Part shown: positions 33,833 through 44,560 of the stretch, piece by piece
Layout of the letters: each line of letters opens with the position of its first letter
How positions within the stretch are numbered: the first letter of the stretch is position 1
Origin: Pyrenopolyporus hunteri
Taxonomy: Eukaryota; Ascomycota; Sordariomycetes; Xylariales; Hypoxylaceae
Assembly (NCBI GenBank): GCA_902806595.1
Contig: CADCXC010000003.1
Location: 3,410,001 to 3,474,000 of the forward strand
Length of the DNA stretch: 64,000 nt
Direction: 5' to 3'
The notes under the pieces: generated by a model
The model's input: only the letters and a program-made list of their open reading frames with translations
What the model was told of the DNA's origin: nothing
The model's database searches: none
Position numbers and translations under genes: made by a program

Positions 33833-35135
33833 ATGACGAAGCAATGGGATATTCACGAGGCCACCATCAAGAAACTCTACGCCGAAAACACGCTCTCAGT
33901 CGTGCGGCAGATCATGATCGACGAGCACGGGTTCAAAGCCTCGTAAGACTGACTTCCCCCCCTTTCCCCTCTGATTTTGTTTCTTCTCCTTTTCTTGCCC
34001 TCTCCTTTCTCCCTCTTTCCGCCTCCCCTTCTACTATATACCTACTTGCTACCGTTATTGTCCGGCGCGCCGCCTTAATATTCGTAGACACATATACCGC
34101 ACTTGGTAGAAAGAACAACGTGCTAAGACAAAGGGGGTCCCTGACCCCTTCCGCAGTGTTAGAGCGTATAGGGGCCGACTAGTCCGCTGGGGCATCCGCA
34201 AGTACAATTGCCGGAAACGGGCCTCGTCGAGCGCCAGCGGGAGCAGCGCCAACGACGGTAGCTTCTCCAATGACTCGGACGCCGCATCTCCCACTGTGAC
34301 TATCGCAACGGCTGATAATGCCGCGATGACGGGGTTCCCTTCCGACCCGGGGAGACGCCAGGGGGAGTGTGACGGCTACCTGGCCATGCCGGTCCAGATG
34401 GACCAACAGTACCCCTTAGTCGAAAGCGGCCACCAACCACTCCAAGTTTATAAAACAGATCAGTATGTTAGTCCCTTTGAGACCCGGATGGGAACCCCGT
34501 CCTACCCTACGATACCAGCCTCGTCTTTGGCACATGCTAACACACCCCTCTTTGCGTCCCAACACAGCTCCTTCGACACCAAGCGCAAGGCCTACCTCGC
34601 GCCTCCGCAGCCCGCAACTTACACATGGGACGCGTCCTGTCCTCCTTCTTTTTCTCCCCCTCCTCCTCACCCTGCCCCCTTTCCTTCCTCGTCCACGTCC
34701 TTCAAGAAGAAGGCCGGCGCCGCGGATCCCCAAGCCTACCACCAGAACCAGAGCCACCACCACCAACACCACCACCACCACCAGCAGCACGAGCATACCG
34801 AGGCCCTTGCGCCGTCCCCGTCGCCGTACTTCGCCACCCTCGCGGCCCAGATCCAGAACTCGATGTACGACGCTCCGCAGGACCCGGGCTACGGGAGCCC
34901 GATGCCGAGGCAGTACGACGATTACCACTACGGCCACCACAGCCCTACTAGCGGCGTGAGGGGTGGTGGTGGTAGTAGCGGTATGAGTTATTACGGCTCG
35001 CCGCTACTACCGCTGCCGCAACAGCAGCAGCAGCAGCAGCAGCAGCGGGGCCGAAACGTCGCTAGTGCTTCCGGCCAGGTCCCCTCGGATCCGTCGTATG
35101 TGTTGCCGGTGCGGGACTACGGACATGGCGGGTGA
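33833..35135 (+). CDS. Clr5-domain protein with poly-Gln and His-rich tracts
   Basis: The N-terminal Clr5 domain (about 60 residues) is split by a 214-base intron at 33943-34156: exon 1 (33833-33942) encodes Lys-Gln-Trp-Asp-Ile-His-Glu and exon 2 resumes with Val-Arg-Ala-Tyr-Arg-Gly-Arg-Leu. The domain is named after fission yeast Clr5, linked to silencing; most filamentous members are uncharacterised and probably bind DNA. A second, in-frame intron is likely at 34463-34567 (105 bases; donor GTATGT, branch GCTAAC, acceptor ACAG). Spliced there the protein has 327 residues, otherwise 362. The remainder is low complexity: Pro-rich, a His/Gln run near 34756-34794 and nine Gln at 35019-35045. The stop TGA at 35133-35135 overlaps a GTGAGT donor-like word, so a further 3' exon is not excluded. 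Confidence 0.75.
35019..35045 (+). repeat. CAG repeat encoding nine Gln
   Basis: One CAA and eight CAG codons inside the Clr5-domain gene. Confidence 0.95.
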
Positions 35136-35856
35136 GTGTGTGAGTACCTACTTATAGGTAGCTAGGTATACAGGTAACCCATATAGGTGTAAGGTAGGTA
35201 GCTATAGATGGGATATTGAAAACCTACAGAGCGTTGGAACGACATGGGGGGCGGTGCTCGGGGGTCGATGGCTAGCGGATGCGCAGATAAGCCTGCGAAT
35301 CGCCGCGGGGTGGTGTAGGGGGGACTGGGTGGCCCGGGATTTCACGATTTATGTCTCTTATTCCCATATTTTATCCTTTTCTATCACCATAAATTTGCTT
35401 TCACCAACAAACAGGGGCCTGGGGGGTGGCGTATATTCAAGGAAAGGCTTATATCTCGGTCCGGGGAAAGGGGGGTTTCGGTGTTTATCACGAGGGCCGG
35501 CGCGGGGGTAGAATACGATGACGGGGCCGGGGAACGCTATCAAAAACTGCTCCTGGCACCTAACGATTTCATATCACAGTTTTATGTTATTTGCCACTTT
35601 GTTTTTCTATTCTTTGTCTAACAGGTAGGGGCCAGATTGTAAGAATAGGACGTGGAGAAGAACAATATGGATAGGGGAGACGCGACATGGTCTGGATTCT
35701 GGGAGGATGTGGCCCATGACTTGGGCTCAACAACTCTCTGAGATACTTATTTTCAGTTTGTATGTAGGCCTAGGAATAATAACAGATGGGCATATGGAAA
35801 TGAGACGCTATCCATTCATTGCTATGAAGCCGTGTACTGTTCTTACCTAAATTCAC

Positions 35857-35945
35857 GTCACATAAATTGATATATCAAGTACCGCATCATGGGAATGGCC
35901 TTCTGGTATAGTAGTATATCCGACAATCGAGTCTCATGCCACTAC
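35857..35945. repeat. diverged direct repeat, copy 1
   Basis: Begins GTCACATAAA and contains TAGTAGTATATCCGACAA, then CATGCCAC. Copy 2 starts 304 bases further on. Many differences are C/T or G/A transitions. Confidence 0.65.
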
Positions 35946-36160
35946 CCGAAGGTATCAAGACAAGTAAGGTGTAGTGAGGACTACAGAAATGGTAGCGGCC
36001 AAAGAACCAGAAACCGGTTCTGATCAACCATGGTATACTGAGCATTGCCACGGTTGAAATTCTATTAGCATCTTGCTATCATTGTAACCCATTGTTGCTA
36101 AGCTGTCATGATGATACATTGGCGTCAACTTATCAATTTAATATATGATATAAGGGGTGT

Positions 36161-36250
36161 GTCACATAAAACTGACATATGAAGTATCACATAATATGAC
36201 TTTTTAATCTAGTAGTATATTCGACAACTTCTACGGGCCATGCCACCTCC
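36161..36250. repeat. diverged direct repeat, copy 2
   Basis: Begins GTCACATAAA and contains TAGTAGTATATTCGACAA, then CATGCCAC. It is the A/T-richer member of the pair. Confidence 0.65.
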
Positions 36251-36788
36251 TTGCGAGAATACTCAGAATATAACATAGTAAGCTTGTTTATCGGAAGCAG
36301 ATTACGCGGGATAAATATGGCGACTGAACTGATGGTAACATAGAAGTATTCCGGAAGCAGAATGTGGATACTCAATTATGACATTTCCCAACATCACAGG
36401 ATGTTCAAGAAATTAAGTCCAATGGATTAGCGCTATGTTGGCGAGAATTACATATAAAGCACCCTTGGGTGTGTATGTGGCCCTTTGGCTTGCGTTAGGT
36501 AACTGGAAGGCAGGTATGTATCGTTGCTGTGATATGGTATGGGCTCGGTGGTAGGAGACGGATCAGAGAATGCCGCCTTGATGCGTAGGTATATTCTATA
36601 TCTATGGGCCAATGATCCTGAAATACGCCTTTAGCTTTAGGGTATTGTGCTGCTATGTCCTACGGCTGATAATTATTTGCTCAGGTTTTCAGATAACACC
36701 CTGTGCCTTGAAATAGGTCATTCATCAACGTGGTTAACTTTACTCCCAACCGCATATGTAGAGCCTTGCTATATGCGATGAAGCAGTC

Positions 36789-38300
36789 CTATACCTTATA
36801 GAAGCAAAATGCAAGATAGAAACTAGCAACCTCCATCTCCTCAGGCGTGACCAACAACGGCCCCTTGCCCCTCTCGCGGACGCCCATGCGTTCACTTAAG
36901 GGTCCTAGTACAGGGTCGTCTTTCTCGGCGGCCCAGATCTCGTCGAACTTCTGATGGTACTGTAGCTCGAGGTTGTAGTCTTCGGCTATGGCCCGGAATG
37001 CCGGCCAAGGCACAACATACTCTGGGACCTCCTCCACCGCCTCATCTAGGAAGAAGCTATACTTCCAACCGAACGGCGGCCGGAATATTCCGTCTTGAGG
37101 GGTCTTGCCGGGGAATCTGACCCGATAGAGGTCGTTTCCCCACTCCGCCGTCTCCTCGGCCTCACCCTCTTCCTCCTCCTCTTCCTTCTTCTCCTCCTCG
37201 TTCGAGCCGTCCTTCTTTTCGGCTGATTCTCCTTTCTTCTTTTTCGCAAACCACTCGTTAAACTTGACAACTCTCTCACCGATCACGTCTGAATTTGGTA
37301 TGCAGCCTATGAAGCGGCCGCCTTTCTTCAGCGCCCCAGAGACGTTCTGAAGCATCATTCGGGCTTTCTCTTCGCTCTCGAAAGCATAATGCATACAGAA
37401 CATCATGCTGACGATATCAAACCCGCTTCTACCCATGGGCGAATGGTCGAATCCAACTTGCCGGACGATATCAATGTCGCCGATGGACTCACCATAACAA
37501 TCTTTGACGAAGAAGCGTGCATCAAAGGGGGGGTGATGACGCCCACCTCTATGACCACCTCGACCGCCTCGGCCGCCGCCGCGATGGCTCATATTACGAT
37601 ATCGCTCTTTGGCCTGCTCGATGGAGACGTCTGCAGGATCTAATCCAACGTATAGCTGCACTCTCTGCGGCGCCTGCTGCCACTTTCCTAGATCGCCACC
37701 TTTACCGCATCCAATGTCGAGGACGAGTAGCTCGTGGCCCCTAGCGCCGGCCATATCTCGGCCTCGCTCGTGTGCGCCGGGCGTGTGGTCTTCGTCCGGG
37801 GAGAATTTCTGTATCAGTGTGCTCTTGACCCAATTATTAAATGCCCGTAGCCCCTTGATCCTGCTATCTGTCTTCCTCCAGTCGCGGCCTCTCTCGGGCA
37901 CAGCGTTGTAATGCTGCCGTACGACATCGTTGATGCCTCTTTGCTCTAGTATAGCCTGTGTAGCGGCGACCTCGGCGGCCTCGCGTTCGCGTTGTTCCTG
38001 GCGCTGACGGATGGATGATGCTTCCGCTTGGGAAATGCGAGCGCCGCGACCTGGTCGCTTGAGCTTCCTCGGCGCCTCGGAGGGAGGCGACCTAGAGCGC
38101 TGTCGCTTCTTGGCCGGTTCGAGCTTCTTGGCATCAAACGGCTGTGGTAGTTCGTCGATGGGGGGGATATCCGAATTGTTTTCGCGGCGCTTGCTGGTGT
38201 TTCTAGAGGGTGACTGGGAATGTTTTCGCTTCTTAGCGGGCTCGAGCTGCTTCGCGTCGAAGGGCTGGGCCGGCTCCTCGGGAGCGTCGTCTCTTGCCAT
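36789..38300 (-). CDS. mRNA cap guanine-N7 methyltransferase (Abd1)
   Basis: Transfers a methyl group from S-adenosylmethionine to N7 of the cap guanine of nascent mRNA in the nucleus. One exon of 503 residues from the ATG at 38300. An in-frame ATG at 38399 would add 33 Lys-rich residues, but it lies in the CTTTCCTT repeat leader and is unlikely. The SAM-binding motif Val-Leu-Asp-Ile-Gly-Cys-Gly-Lys-Gly-Gly lies near residue 192, with Tyr-Val-Gly-Leu-Asp just after. The cap-site stretch Met-Phe-Cys-Met-His-Tyr-Ala-Phe-Glu-Ser is present, as is the C-terminal Phe-Tyr-Leu-Ala-Phe. Oddities: an N-terminal motif repeated twice (Gln-Pro-Phe-Asp-Ala-Lys-x-Leu-Glu-Pro-Ala-Lys-Lys-Arg), an Arg-Gly-Gly-rich insertion near residue 240, and a Lys/Glu-rich insertion near 345-390. 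It is divergent from the Rpn7 gene. Confidence 0.93.
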   Translation of the reverse strand: MARDDAPEEPAQPFDAKQLEPAKKRKHSQSPSRNTSKRRENNSDIPPIDELPQPFDAKKLEPAKKRQRSRSPPSEAPRKLKRPGRGARISQAEASSIRQRQEQREREAAEVAATQAILEQRGINDVVRQHYNAVPERGRDWRKTDSRIKGLRAFNNWVKSTLIQKFSPDEDHTPGAHERGRDMAGARGHELLVLDIGCGKGGDLGKWQQAPQRVQLYVGLDPADVSIEQAKERYRNMSHRGGGRGGRGGHRGGRHHPPFDARFFVKDCYGESIGDIDIVRQVGFDHSPMGRSGFDIVSMMFCMHYAFESEEKARMMLQNVSGALKKGGRFIGCIPNSDVIGERVVKFNEWFAKKKKGESAEKKDGSNEEEKKEEEEEEGEAEETAEWGNDLYRVRFPGKTPQDGIFRPPFGWKYSFFLDEAVEEVPEYVVPWPAFRAIAEDYNLELQYHQKFDEIWAAEKDDPVLGPLSERMGVRERGKGPLLVTPEEMEVASFYLAFCFYKV

Positions 38301-39058
38301 TGTGAGAGACGAGTGAAACTTTCCGTTTTTTTCTTTCCTTCTTTCCTTCTTTCCTTCTTTCGTTTGAAAGTGTGTAATTGGCGCTGAAATATTTAACAAG
38401 ATCCCTTGGAAACCAGAAAGGAATTGGCCGTTGACTTTAAATATGTTCTAGGACGGTAGGATGGAAAGGAAGTTGAATGAAAAGAGGTGGTGTGTTTAGC
38501 TCAAGGTACTGAAGTAGATTGTTGTATGTTTGTAAGGATCGGATCTCTTTAGCTTTACATTAGTTGGTAGTTACCTAAGATTAGGTGGTGGTAAGGCGAT
38601 GCGCGGAAAGCGTAAACCTGGGAAAGGCACTGCTATGCGAGTCTTGGCACAAAGGGCTAGCGTAGCGCAGCCGGGGTAGGTAATTTGTACCTATCGGTAC
38701 GTATAGTCTGGATGAAGTACTTGTATTGTACCTTGAGGCTCTAGCGGATCCACGCATGCTCTGTGATTGGCTTACCGCATGTACCCAAAGGTCTAGTTGT
38801 GAAAGTTACGTCCGCTGATGGCCGCCTGCAGCTGCTCACAACCGTTGGCAAGACCATACGTACCTTAGCTAGGTCTCGTAACTTTCCCCGGCATCATCAA
38901 AAAGTCCCAGCGTCTCGTCTGCAAAGCTTCATCAAGCAACGACCGTTTGACGGAAACAAATTCAATTCATTAGCGATTTTGTATACTTCGATTTCTATCC
39001 ATCCACTCTCAGAACCCTCTCATATTAAAGCTCTCGTCCATTTCCCCCCTCCTTCACC
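38301..39058. promoter_or_regulatory. shared upstream region of the Abd1 and Rpn7 genes
   Basis: A 758-base spacer between divergent genes. A (CTTTCCTT)n tract lies at 38332-38361 in the Abd1 leader. A C/T-rich leader precedes the Rpn7 ATG. I see no clear proteasome-box element. Confidence 0.55.
38332..38361. repeat. (CTTTCCTT)n tract
   Basis: Three to four copies of an octamer in the 5' leader of the cap methyltransferase gene. Confidence 0.85.
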
Positions 39059-40725
39059 ATGGGCTCCGACCCCCAATATGCGAAATGGCCTGCCCTACCT
39101 CTAGCCCAGCATGTCTTCACCATCACGAATCCCTACGCCACTAGACCCGCCCAGCAGGCCGCTGTCAAGAGTTTACAAGATGGCATCAATGAGCACAAGA
39201 TGGCCCCTCTCTACAAGTACCTGGCACATCCTATCGAGGGCATCTTGAACACCACGGGTGAGACGTCATCGGCGTCGGCGGCCCCGAAGCCTACGGGTCG
39301 GAAACCGAGCGCTGCCGGTATGGTCGCTAGCAAGAACGTTGGCGCAACCTTGCCTTGGGATGAGGAGGTATATAACAGGCTAAAAGCGGAGAATGACAAG
39401 GAGCTGGAAGGGTTCCAGAAGGAAGAGGATGAGGCGGTTGAGCAAGCTGGCGAGACCGAAATCATGGCAGCGAAGGGGAAGCGTGCTGATTTCTTCGCCA
39501 AGATTGGGGACAAGGTATATCTACTTTCTACTGCCACTGCTACCATATCATATGGCTGAGCTCTAGCAGCTGGTTCCGTTCCTGTGATAATTTCTAACTG
39601 GTTCGCAACAGGACAAGGCGATAGCAGCCTACGAAGACGTCTTCGAGAAGACGGGCATTCTCGGCACCAAGATCGACCTCGTCCTGGCCATAATTCGCAT
39701 GGGGCTCTTCTACGGCGACAAGGCTTTAGTTAAGAAGCATGTTGCGCGCGCGAAGACGCTCGTCGACAGCGGCGGTGACTGGGACCGTCGCAACCGCCTG
39801 AAGGCCTACGAGGGTCTTCACCTCCTGACCGTCCGCTCCTACAACCTCGCCGCACCCCTCCTCCTCGACTCCCTGTCGACTTTCACCAGTTATGAGTTAT
39901 GCACATACTCAAATCTCGTCGTCTACTCAGTCCTCGCCGGCTCAGTCTCCCTTAAGCGGGTCGACTTCAAGAGCAAGGTCGTTGACGCCCCCGAGATCAA
40001 GGCCATATTGGGCGCCGACGGCGACGACAAGCTGCTCGCCCTGTCCGGCGCTATCTCCGCGGGCCCGGGCGCCGAGGATGCCGAGATGCGCGATGCTAAG
40101 GACACGATCTCGCCCACGGCGCCCACCAAGGCCACCACCGCTGTCAACCTGACTACGCTCGGCACCGGCACCGACCAGCCCGAGGCCGAAATGGCCGTCG
40201 ACTTTTCCCCTCTTGCCCAGCTTGTCAACAGCCTGTACAACGGCCACTACAAGCTCTTCTTCCAGGCCCTCGCCCTCGTCGAGGAGCAGTTCCTCACCCA
40301 GGACCGCTACCTCCACGAGCACAAGGGTTGGTTCATTCGCGAAATGCGCCTGCGTGCCTATCAACAGCTGTTGCAGAGCTACCGCGTCGTTGGACTTGAG
40401 AGCATGGCTAACGACTTTGGTGTTACGGTCGACTTCTTAGATCGGTACGTTTACTCATTTCGTATTTATTGATCGCTGTTTCTCCTTGGTTATTTTTGTA
40501 ACTTTCTGCTAACGCATTCCGTAAAGTGATCTCGCTAAGTTTATTGCCGGCGGCCGCATTCCCTGCACCATTGACCGCGTCACCGGAAAGGGTGTCATCG
40601 AGACTAACCGCCCCGACGACAAGAACAAGCAGTACCAGGACGTCGTCAAGCAGGGCGATCAGCTTATCACGAAGCTCCAAAAGTACGGACAGGCCGTGCG
40701 GCTTCGGGGAAGCGAGCGAGCGTAA
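39059..40725 (+). CDS. 26S proteasome regulatory subunit Rpn7
   Basis: Lid subunit of the 19S particle (human PSMD6), a scaffold needed for lid assembly. Three exons: 39059-39514, 39612-40444 and 40527-40725, giving 495 residues; the introns are 97 and 82 bases, the second with a GCTAAC branch. The N-terminus Asp-Pro-Gln-Tyr-Ala-Lys-Trp-Pro is typical. Residues about 150-280 form the helical repeat region (Ala-Tyr-Glu-Asp-Val-Phe-Glu-Lys-Thr). The PCI domain follows and ends with Arg-Ile-Pro-Cys-Thr-Ile-Asp-Arg-Val-Thr-Gly and Lys-Tyr-Gly-Gln-Ala-Val-Arg-Leu. An unusual Ala/Thr/Asp-rich insertion lies at about residues 290-348, between the helical repeats and the PCI domain, and the linker near residues 70-100 is Ser/Ala-rich. 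Both make it longer than yeast Rpn7. Confidence 0.95.
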
Positions 40726-41364
40726 ACCAAAGAAACAGAATAATCCATAGGTGGGATTAAGCAACGAGTAGTACCGTGACCCCTAAACGAGGCGAATGCG
40801 GGAGGGAGGCGTCTGGGACGGCTACAGCCCGGTGGGCGAGATCGCCAAAGCTGTGCAATAGAAAAAGATAATGTAACAATACCAGACATAGACGGGCTAA
40901 AGTCTCGCTGTTTAGGCTCACGATGAGGGGACTTTGCGCATTACTTCCACCATCAGTTGGGAGTGTTTTTGCATTTGTTCGCAACGCGTAGTGGAGAGTA
41001 AGGTAACCTAGGGAGTTGTAGCCTCTATTCCCGTCCTCCTTCCACCGAGCCAAACCAATCGCACATGAAAACGTTCCCGACGAGCACATATCCGCACACG
41101 CACACGCACATCTGGGTTTCGTATAGGTAAAGAGATACCTAAATCTAAGTCTATTTTCCATCCCTTCCGCAAACACGCTTCTTGAGGGTCGAACCCGAAC
41201 CTGAACCTGAAACCCCCATCGGCGCCGGATCTAGCTCTTATCACGCGCCAGCGACTCCACGTGCGTACTTCCGTATTATAGGTATTCTCTTCGATCTTCC
41301 GCTTTCCCCCCTACCATATGTACTTAGGTAGGTAGGTAGGTAGGTAAATACCTAGGTAACCTAT
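40726..41364. other. convergent spacer between the Rpn7 and alanine aminotransferase genes
   Basis: Both genes end here. A (CACACG)-type tract lies near 41095-41110, and a GGTA array next to the aminotransferase stop, so inside its 3' UTR. No coding signal. Confidence 0.6.
41325..41362. repeat. (GGTA)n array with CCTAGG palindrome
   Basis: Five to six GGTA units, then TACCTAGGTAACC, only a few bases beyond the aminotransferase stop codon on the minus strand. Confidence 0.9.
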
Positions 41365-42872
41365 CTATCTATACTTGTCCATGAACTCCTTGTGGAACTT
41401 CTTGATGGACCCGACCCACTCGCTGCCGGGGGCCAGGAAGGTGGTGCGGAAGTGCAGGGTGCCCTCGACCTGGCCGAAGCCGCTGCCGGGGACGACGCAG
41501 ACGCCGGTGGCCTCGAGGAGCCGCATGCAGTAGAACTCGTCGGGCGTGCGGCCCTCCGCCTCGGCGGCCTCGGCGGCCTTCCGCGGCACGTGGATCGTGG
41601 GGAAGAGGTACATGCTGCCCTGGGGCTCGCCGCACTCCACGCCCTCCATCTCCTTGAAGGCCTCGTAGAGCGTGTAGGCGCGCGTCTTGAGGGCGTTGAA
41701 GATGGCGTTGTACTCCTGGTCGTACAGCTCGTACGAGGGCTCGCCCGGCTTGGGCGGGTTGACCATGAGCTCGACCAGGCACTGGCCGATCACGGGGGCG
41801 CAGAGCGTGATGGAGACGAACTTGTAGATCTGCTCCTCGACCTCGGGCAGGAAGCCCAGCAGGTCGAAGTAGCCGCCGCGGTGGCCGCACTCGCCGACCA
41901 TGCCCTTGGACACGGAGTGCAGGGACGCGAGCTCGACGTTGTCGTACTTCCCCGGGTGCTCCTTTTGCAGGGTGAGCAGGACCTGGCGGAAGCTGTGGAA
42001 CTTGCCGACGAAGACGTTCGTCTGGTAGACCTCGTCGGCTAGGACCACGAGCTTCTGCTCCGCCGCGAATTCTAGGACGGACCGGACGTCGGCTTCGGAT
42101 AGCGAGGCGCCCGTCGGGTTGCCGGGGTTGATGATGACGATGGCGCGCACGTCGATGCCGTCGGCCTGGGCCTTGCTGTGGGCCTCCTTGATGGTGGCGA
42201 GCGATGTGCCCCAGTGAGCGGACTCGTCGAGGTAATAGGGTACGCAGGTGGAGTTGAGGACGGAAAGCGAAGCAGTGTAGAGCGGGTACTGGGGGATAGG
42301 AACGAGAACTCCGGTTGTGGGGGAGGCGCAAATGATATGTAGGAGTGTATTCACGCCGGAAGATGCGCCGGCTGAAAGGTAGATGTGTGCCGGGTCGGCG
42401 GGGAAGCCATCTCGTCCTAGATCCTCTAGTAAGTACCCAACGAATAGAGCAGAGTATCGTTTTCTGAATATAGAAACTTACGTTCTAGGAACTTGGCAAC
42501 GCTCTCCTTGATCGCGGGAACACCCGCGCTGGCGCTGTAAGCTCCAACGCTACCGGCATGGTCTAAGAGCCACCTGGCTCGCTCCAGCACATCCTTCTTG
42601 TAGCCGAGGGTGTTGAGCAGGACATCCTCGTGTTCGAGAAGCTTGGGGTTCTCGAGTAAGCTCAGAACCTGGCGGAAGTAGGTAATGGGCTTCTGGTCGA
42701 GTTGCTGGGGGTTACCGATATTGGCGCTTATGACTTGGGAGAAGGGTAGGCTCTTGTCGCCTTTTCGAAGCCTGGCGCGGTATTCCTCCGACTTGACGGC
42801 TAGTTCGCCGCGGACGGCGTACTTGGCCTCGACCACATGGGGGTTGATATTTCCAAGATTGAGCCGCGCCAT
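41365..42872 (-). CDS. alanine aminotransferase (PLP enzyme)
   Basis: Interconverts alanine plus 2-oxoglutarate with pyruvate plus glutamate. Two exons, 42872-42482 and 42416-41365, give 480 residues. The 65-base intron starts with GTAAGT. I chose the downstream TAG acceptor because it gives Leu-Glu-Arg-Arg-Asp-Gly-Phe-Pro-Ala-Asp-Pro, as in relatives; an acceptor nine bases earlier is also in frame. PLP landmarks: Ile-Asn-Pro-Gly-Asn-Pro-Thr-Gly, Ala-Asp-Glu-Val-Tyr, Ser-Val-Ser-Lys-Gly with the Schiff-base Lys, and Gly-Glu-Cys-Gly-His-Arg-Gly-Gly-Tyr after it. The usual alanine-aminotransferase start Tyr-Ala-Val-Arg-Gly-Glu-Leu is near residue 18. The frame stays open upstream of the ATG to about 43035, where an acceptor-like TTTGCAG occurs, so a longer mitochondrial form from an upstream exon is possible. 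Confidence 0.92.
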
Positions 42873-44540
42873 TGGTCTCTGGTAGTGAAAACGGCGTTTT
42901 GTGGTGTGTGACAGCGTCTTTGGAGATGGCGGGGTAGCGATGGAAGACCCCGAATTTAACGGTAGCAGCGGGCGCGGGGCATGTACTTGTAGTACTTGTA
43001 GTGGTGCTACTGCTGGCGATTCTACTGCCGCTCCTGCAAAGAAGAAAAAAAAATCGTGGTTAATACGGAACGGTGCGGAAGGCGCTAATGAAGCTACTTA
43101 GACTTCTTGATGAATAGAAAACTCAAGTACATACTGTACCTATCTTAGCTAAGATACCTAGGAGGTACCGACTAAAAAAGGAAGTGGAACGTTTATGGAA
43201 CGATGAGGGAATTACAAGACGAAGCTAAAGAGTGAATCGAAGGCAAATGATTTGCAAAAGGGCGTTATAAGCCTGGTTATATTAAAGCCTGACTCCAGGA
43301 CCTTGGACCTACTCCTGGATTCTTGTGCGTGCATTCGAAACCTTGTACTCAAAACCCCGAAATACCACACAAATGAGGATTCGCAGAAGGGTTTCACACC
43401 CATCAGATCAAGCGAGTCTCTTACAGGTCTAGGGTACCATAAGGATCGTTTACCACCTGACCTCGATGCGTCGACGGTTTGCCCCCCTGGCCTTAAAAGT
43501 GCGGGACCAGCGACACCCAAGCCTAAGGCAGATAGGTAGATGCTGTTTGCAGCACGGCATCGGCCATCATTGGGAGAAGAATTAGGAAGCATATCCACTC
43601 GGAGGAACGCCGAAAACCGGACGCTGATGACATCGCTTTCGATACTTCGTTCGCATGTAACAGAAGCACCAGGGATGAAAAAAAAAAATTGAACGAAGGG
43701 ACCGGGAAGTGGCGGGAATAAGAAACCATACTCTTAACTTTCGAGACGATTTGATGGATAAATAGCAACACGTAAAGAATCTGGAAATGTACACTCACCT
43801 GATGCTATATATATGTCATCCCGCCGAGGTCGATGGGTCCGAGTTCCATAGCTTCGAGCTGTGGAGGAGAGGATAGCGTCAAAACTTTTTATTCGAGCAC
43901 TACGAATCGCGCTCAGCTGGGCTGCTGCCATCTGAGGCAACGAAGTGGTAAGAAGTCACAAATAAAAATATAAAAACAGAAAATAGAAAAGAGGGTAGAT
44001 GAGTCGGCGAGAGTCAAAAGGAAAAAAAAAAAAAGAGAAAGTCTCATCTATTGATATAAGAAGGTAATTTTCCTCCGCGATTTCGCGATAATGCTCACCC
44101 CCAGCGCTATCAATTTTCTATCGACTTTTCTATCATAGGCTAATGTTGGGACCCCGAACAAGAGTCAGATCTAAAGAAATTTGTAACACCGCTCACCGAC
44201 GACAAGTGTGTCGGAGTTAAATCGGCGGAGATATGCCCCAGTGCATTACCTATCAGGCTAAGTCAGGGGGAACTATGTACGCGGTTAGGGTCCTCGAGAT
44301 GCGAGCTTAATTAAAACGGGGCCTACATGTACGGATTATACAAATATAGAATGACTCAAGCCTATAGAAGTCTACCTAGGTACGTCAAGGTAGGTATTTT
44401 GAAGAGCTGCAAAGTCGAACAAATATCAAAAGGTTTGAAAAGAATTAAGGGATGTATTAGCCAAATCAGGGTAGGACACTTCGATTCCTTACCTAAAGCC
44501 CACGGGTTCAGTCTCGGCCGCTCTTATCAAAAGAAAACAG

Positions 44541-44560
44541 AAATCAAATCAAATCAAATC
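44541..44560. repeat. (AAATC)4 microsatellite
   Basis: Four perfect pentamers in intergenic DNA. Confidence 0.95.

Larger units (their letters stand above)
35136..36788. other. intergenic with a diverged repeat pair
   Basis: GGTA words follow the Clr5 stop (35150-35210). From about 35600 to 36780 the sequence is A+T-richer and lacks coding frames. It contains a diverged direct repeat (35857-35945 and 36161-36250), listed separately. The right edge is the 3' region of the cap methyltransferase gene. Confidence 0.55.

Noticed and set aside
41369..42331. 320-codon frame overlapping alanine aminotransferase in another phase
   Set aside because: Arg/Pro/His-rich composition typical of a shifted frame in a G+C-rich gene.
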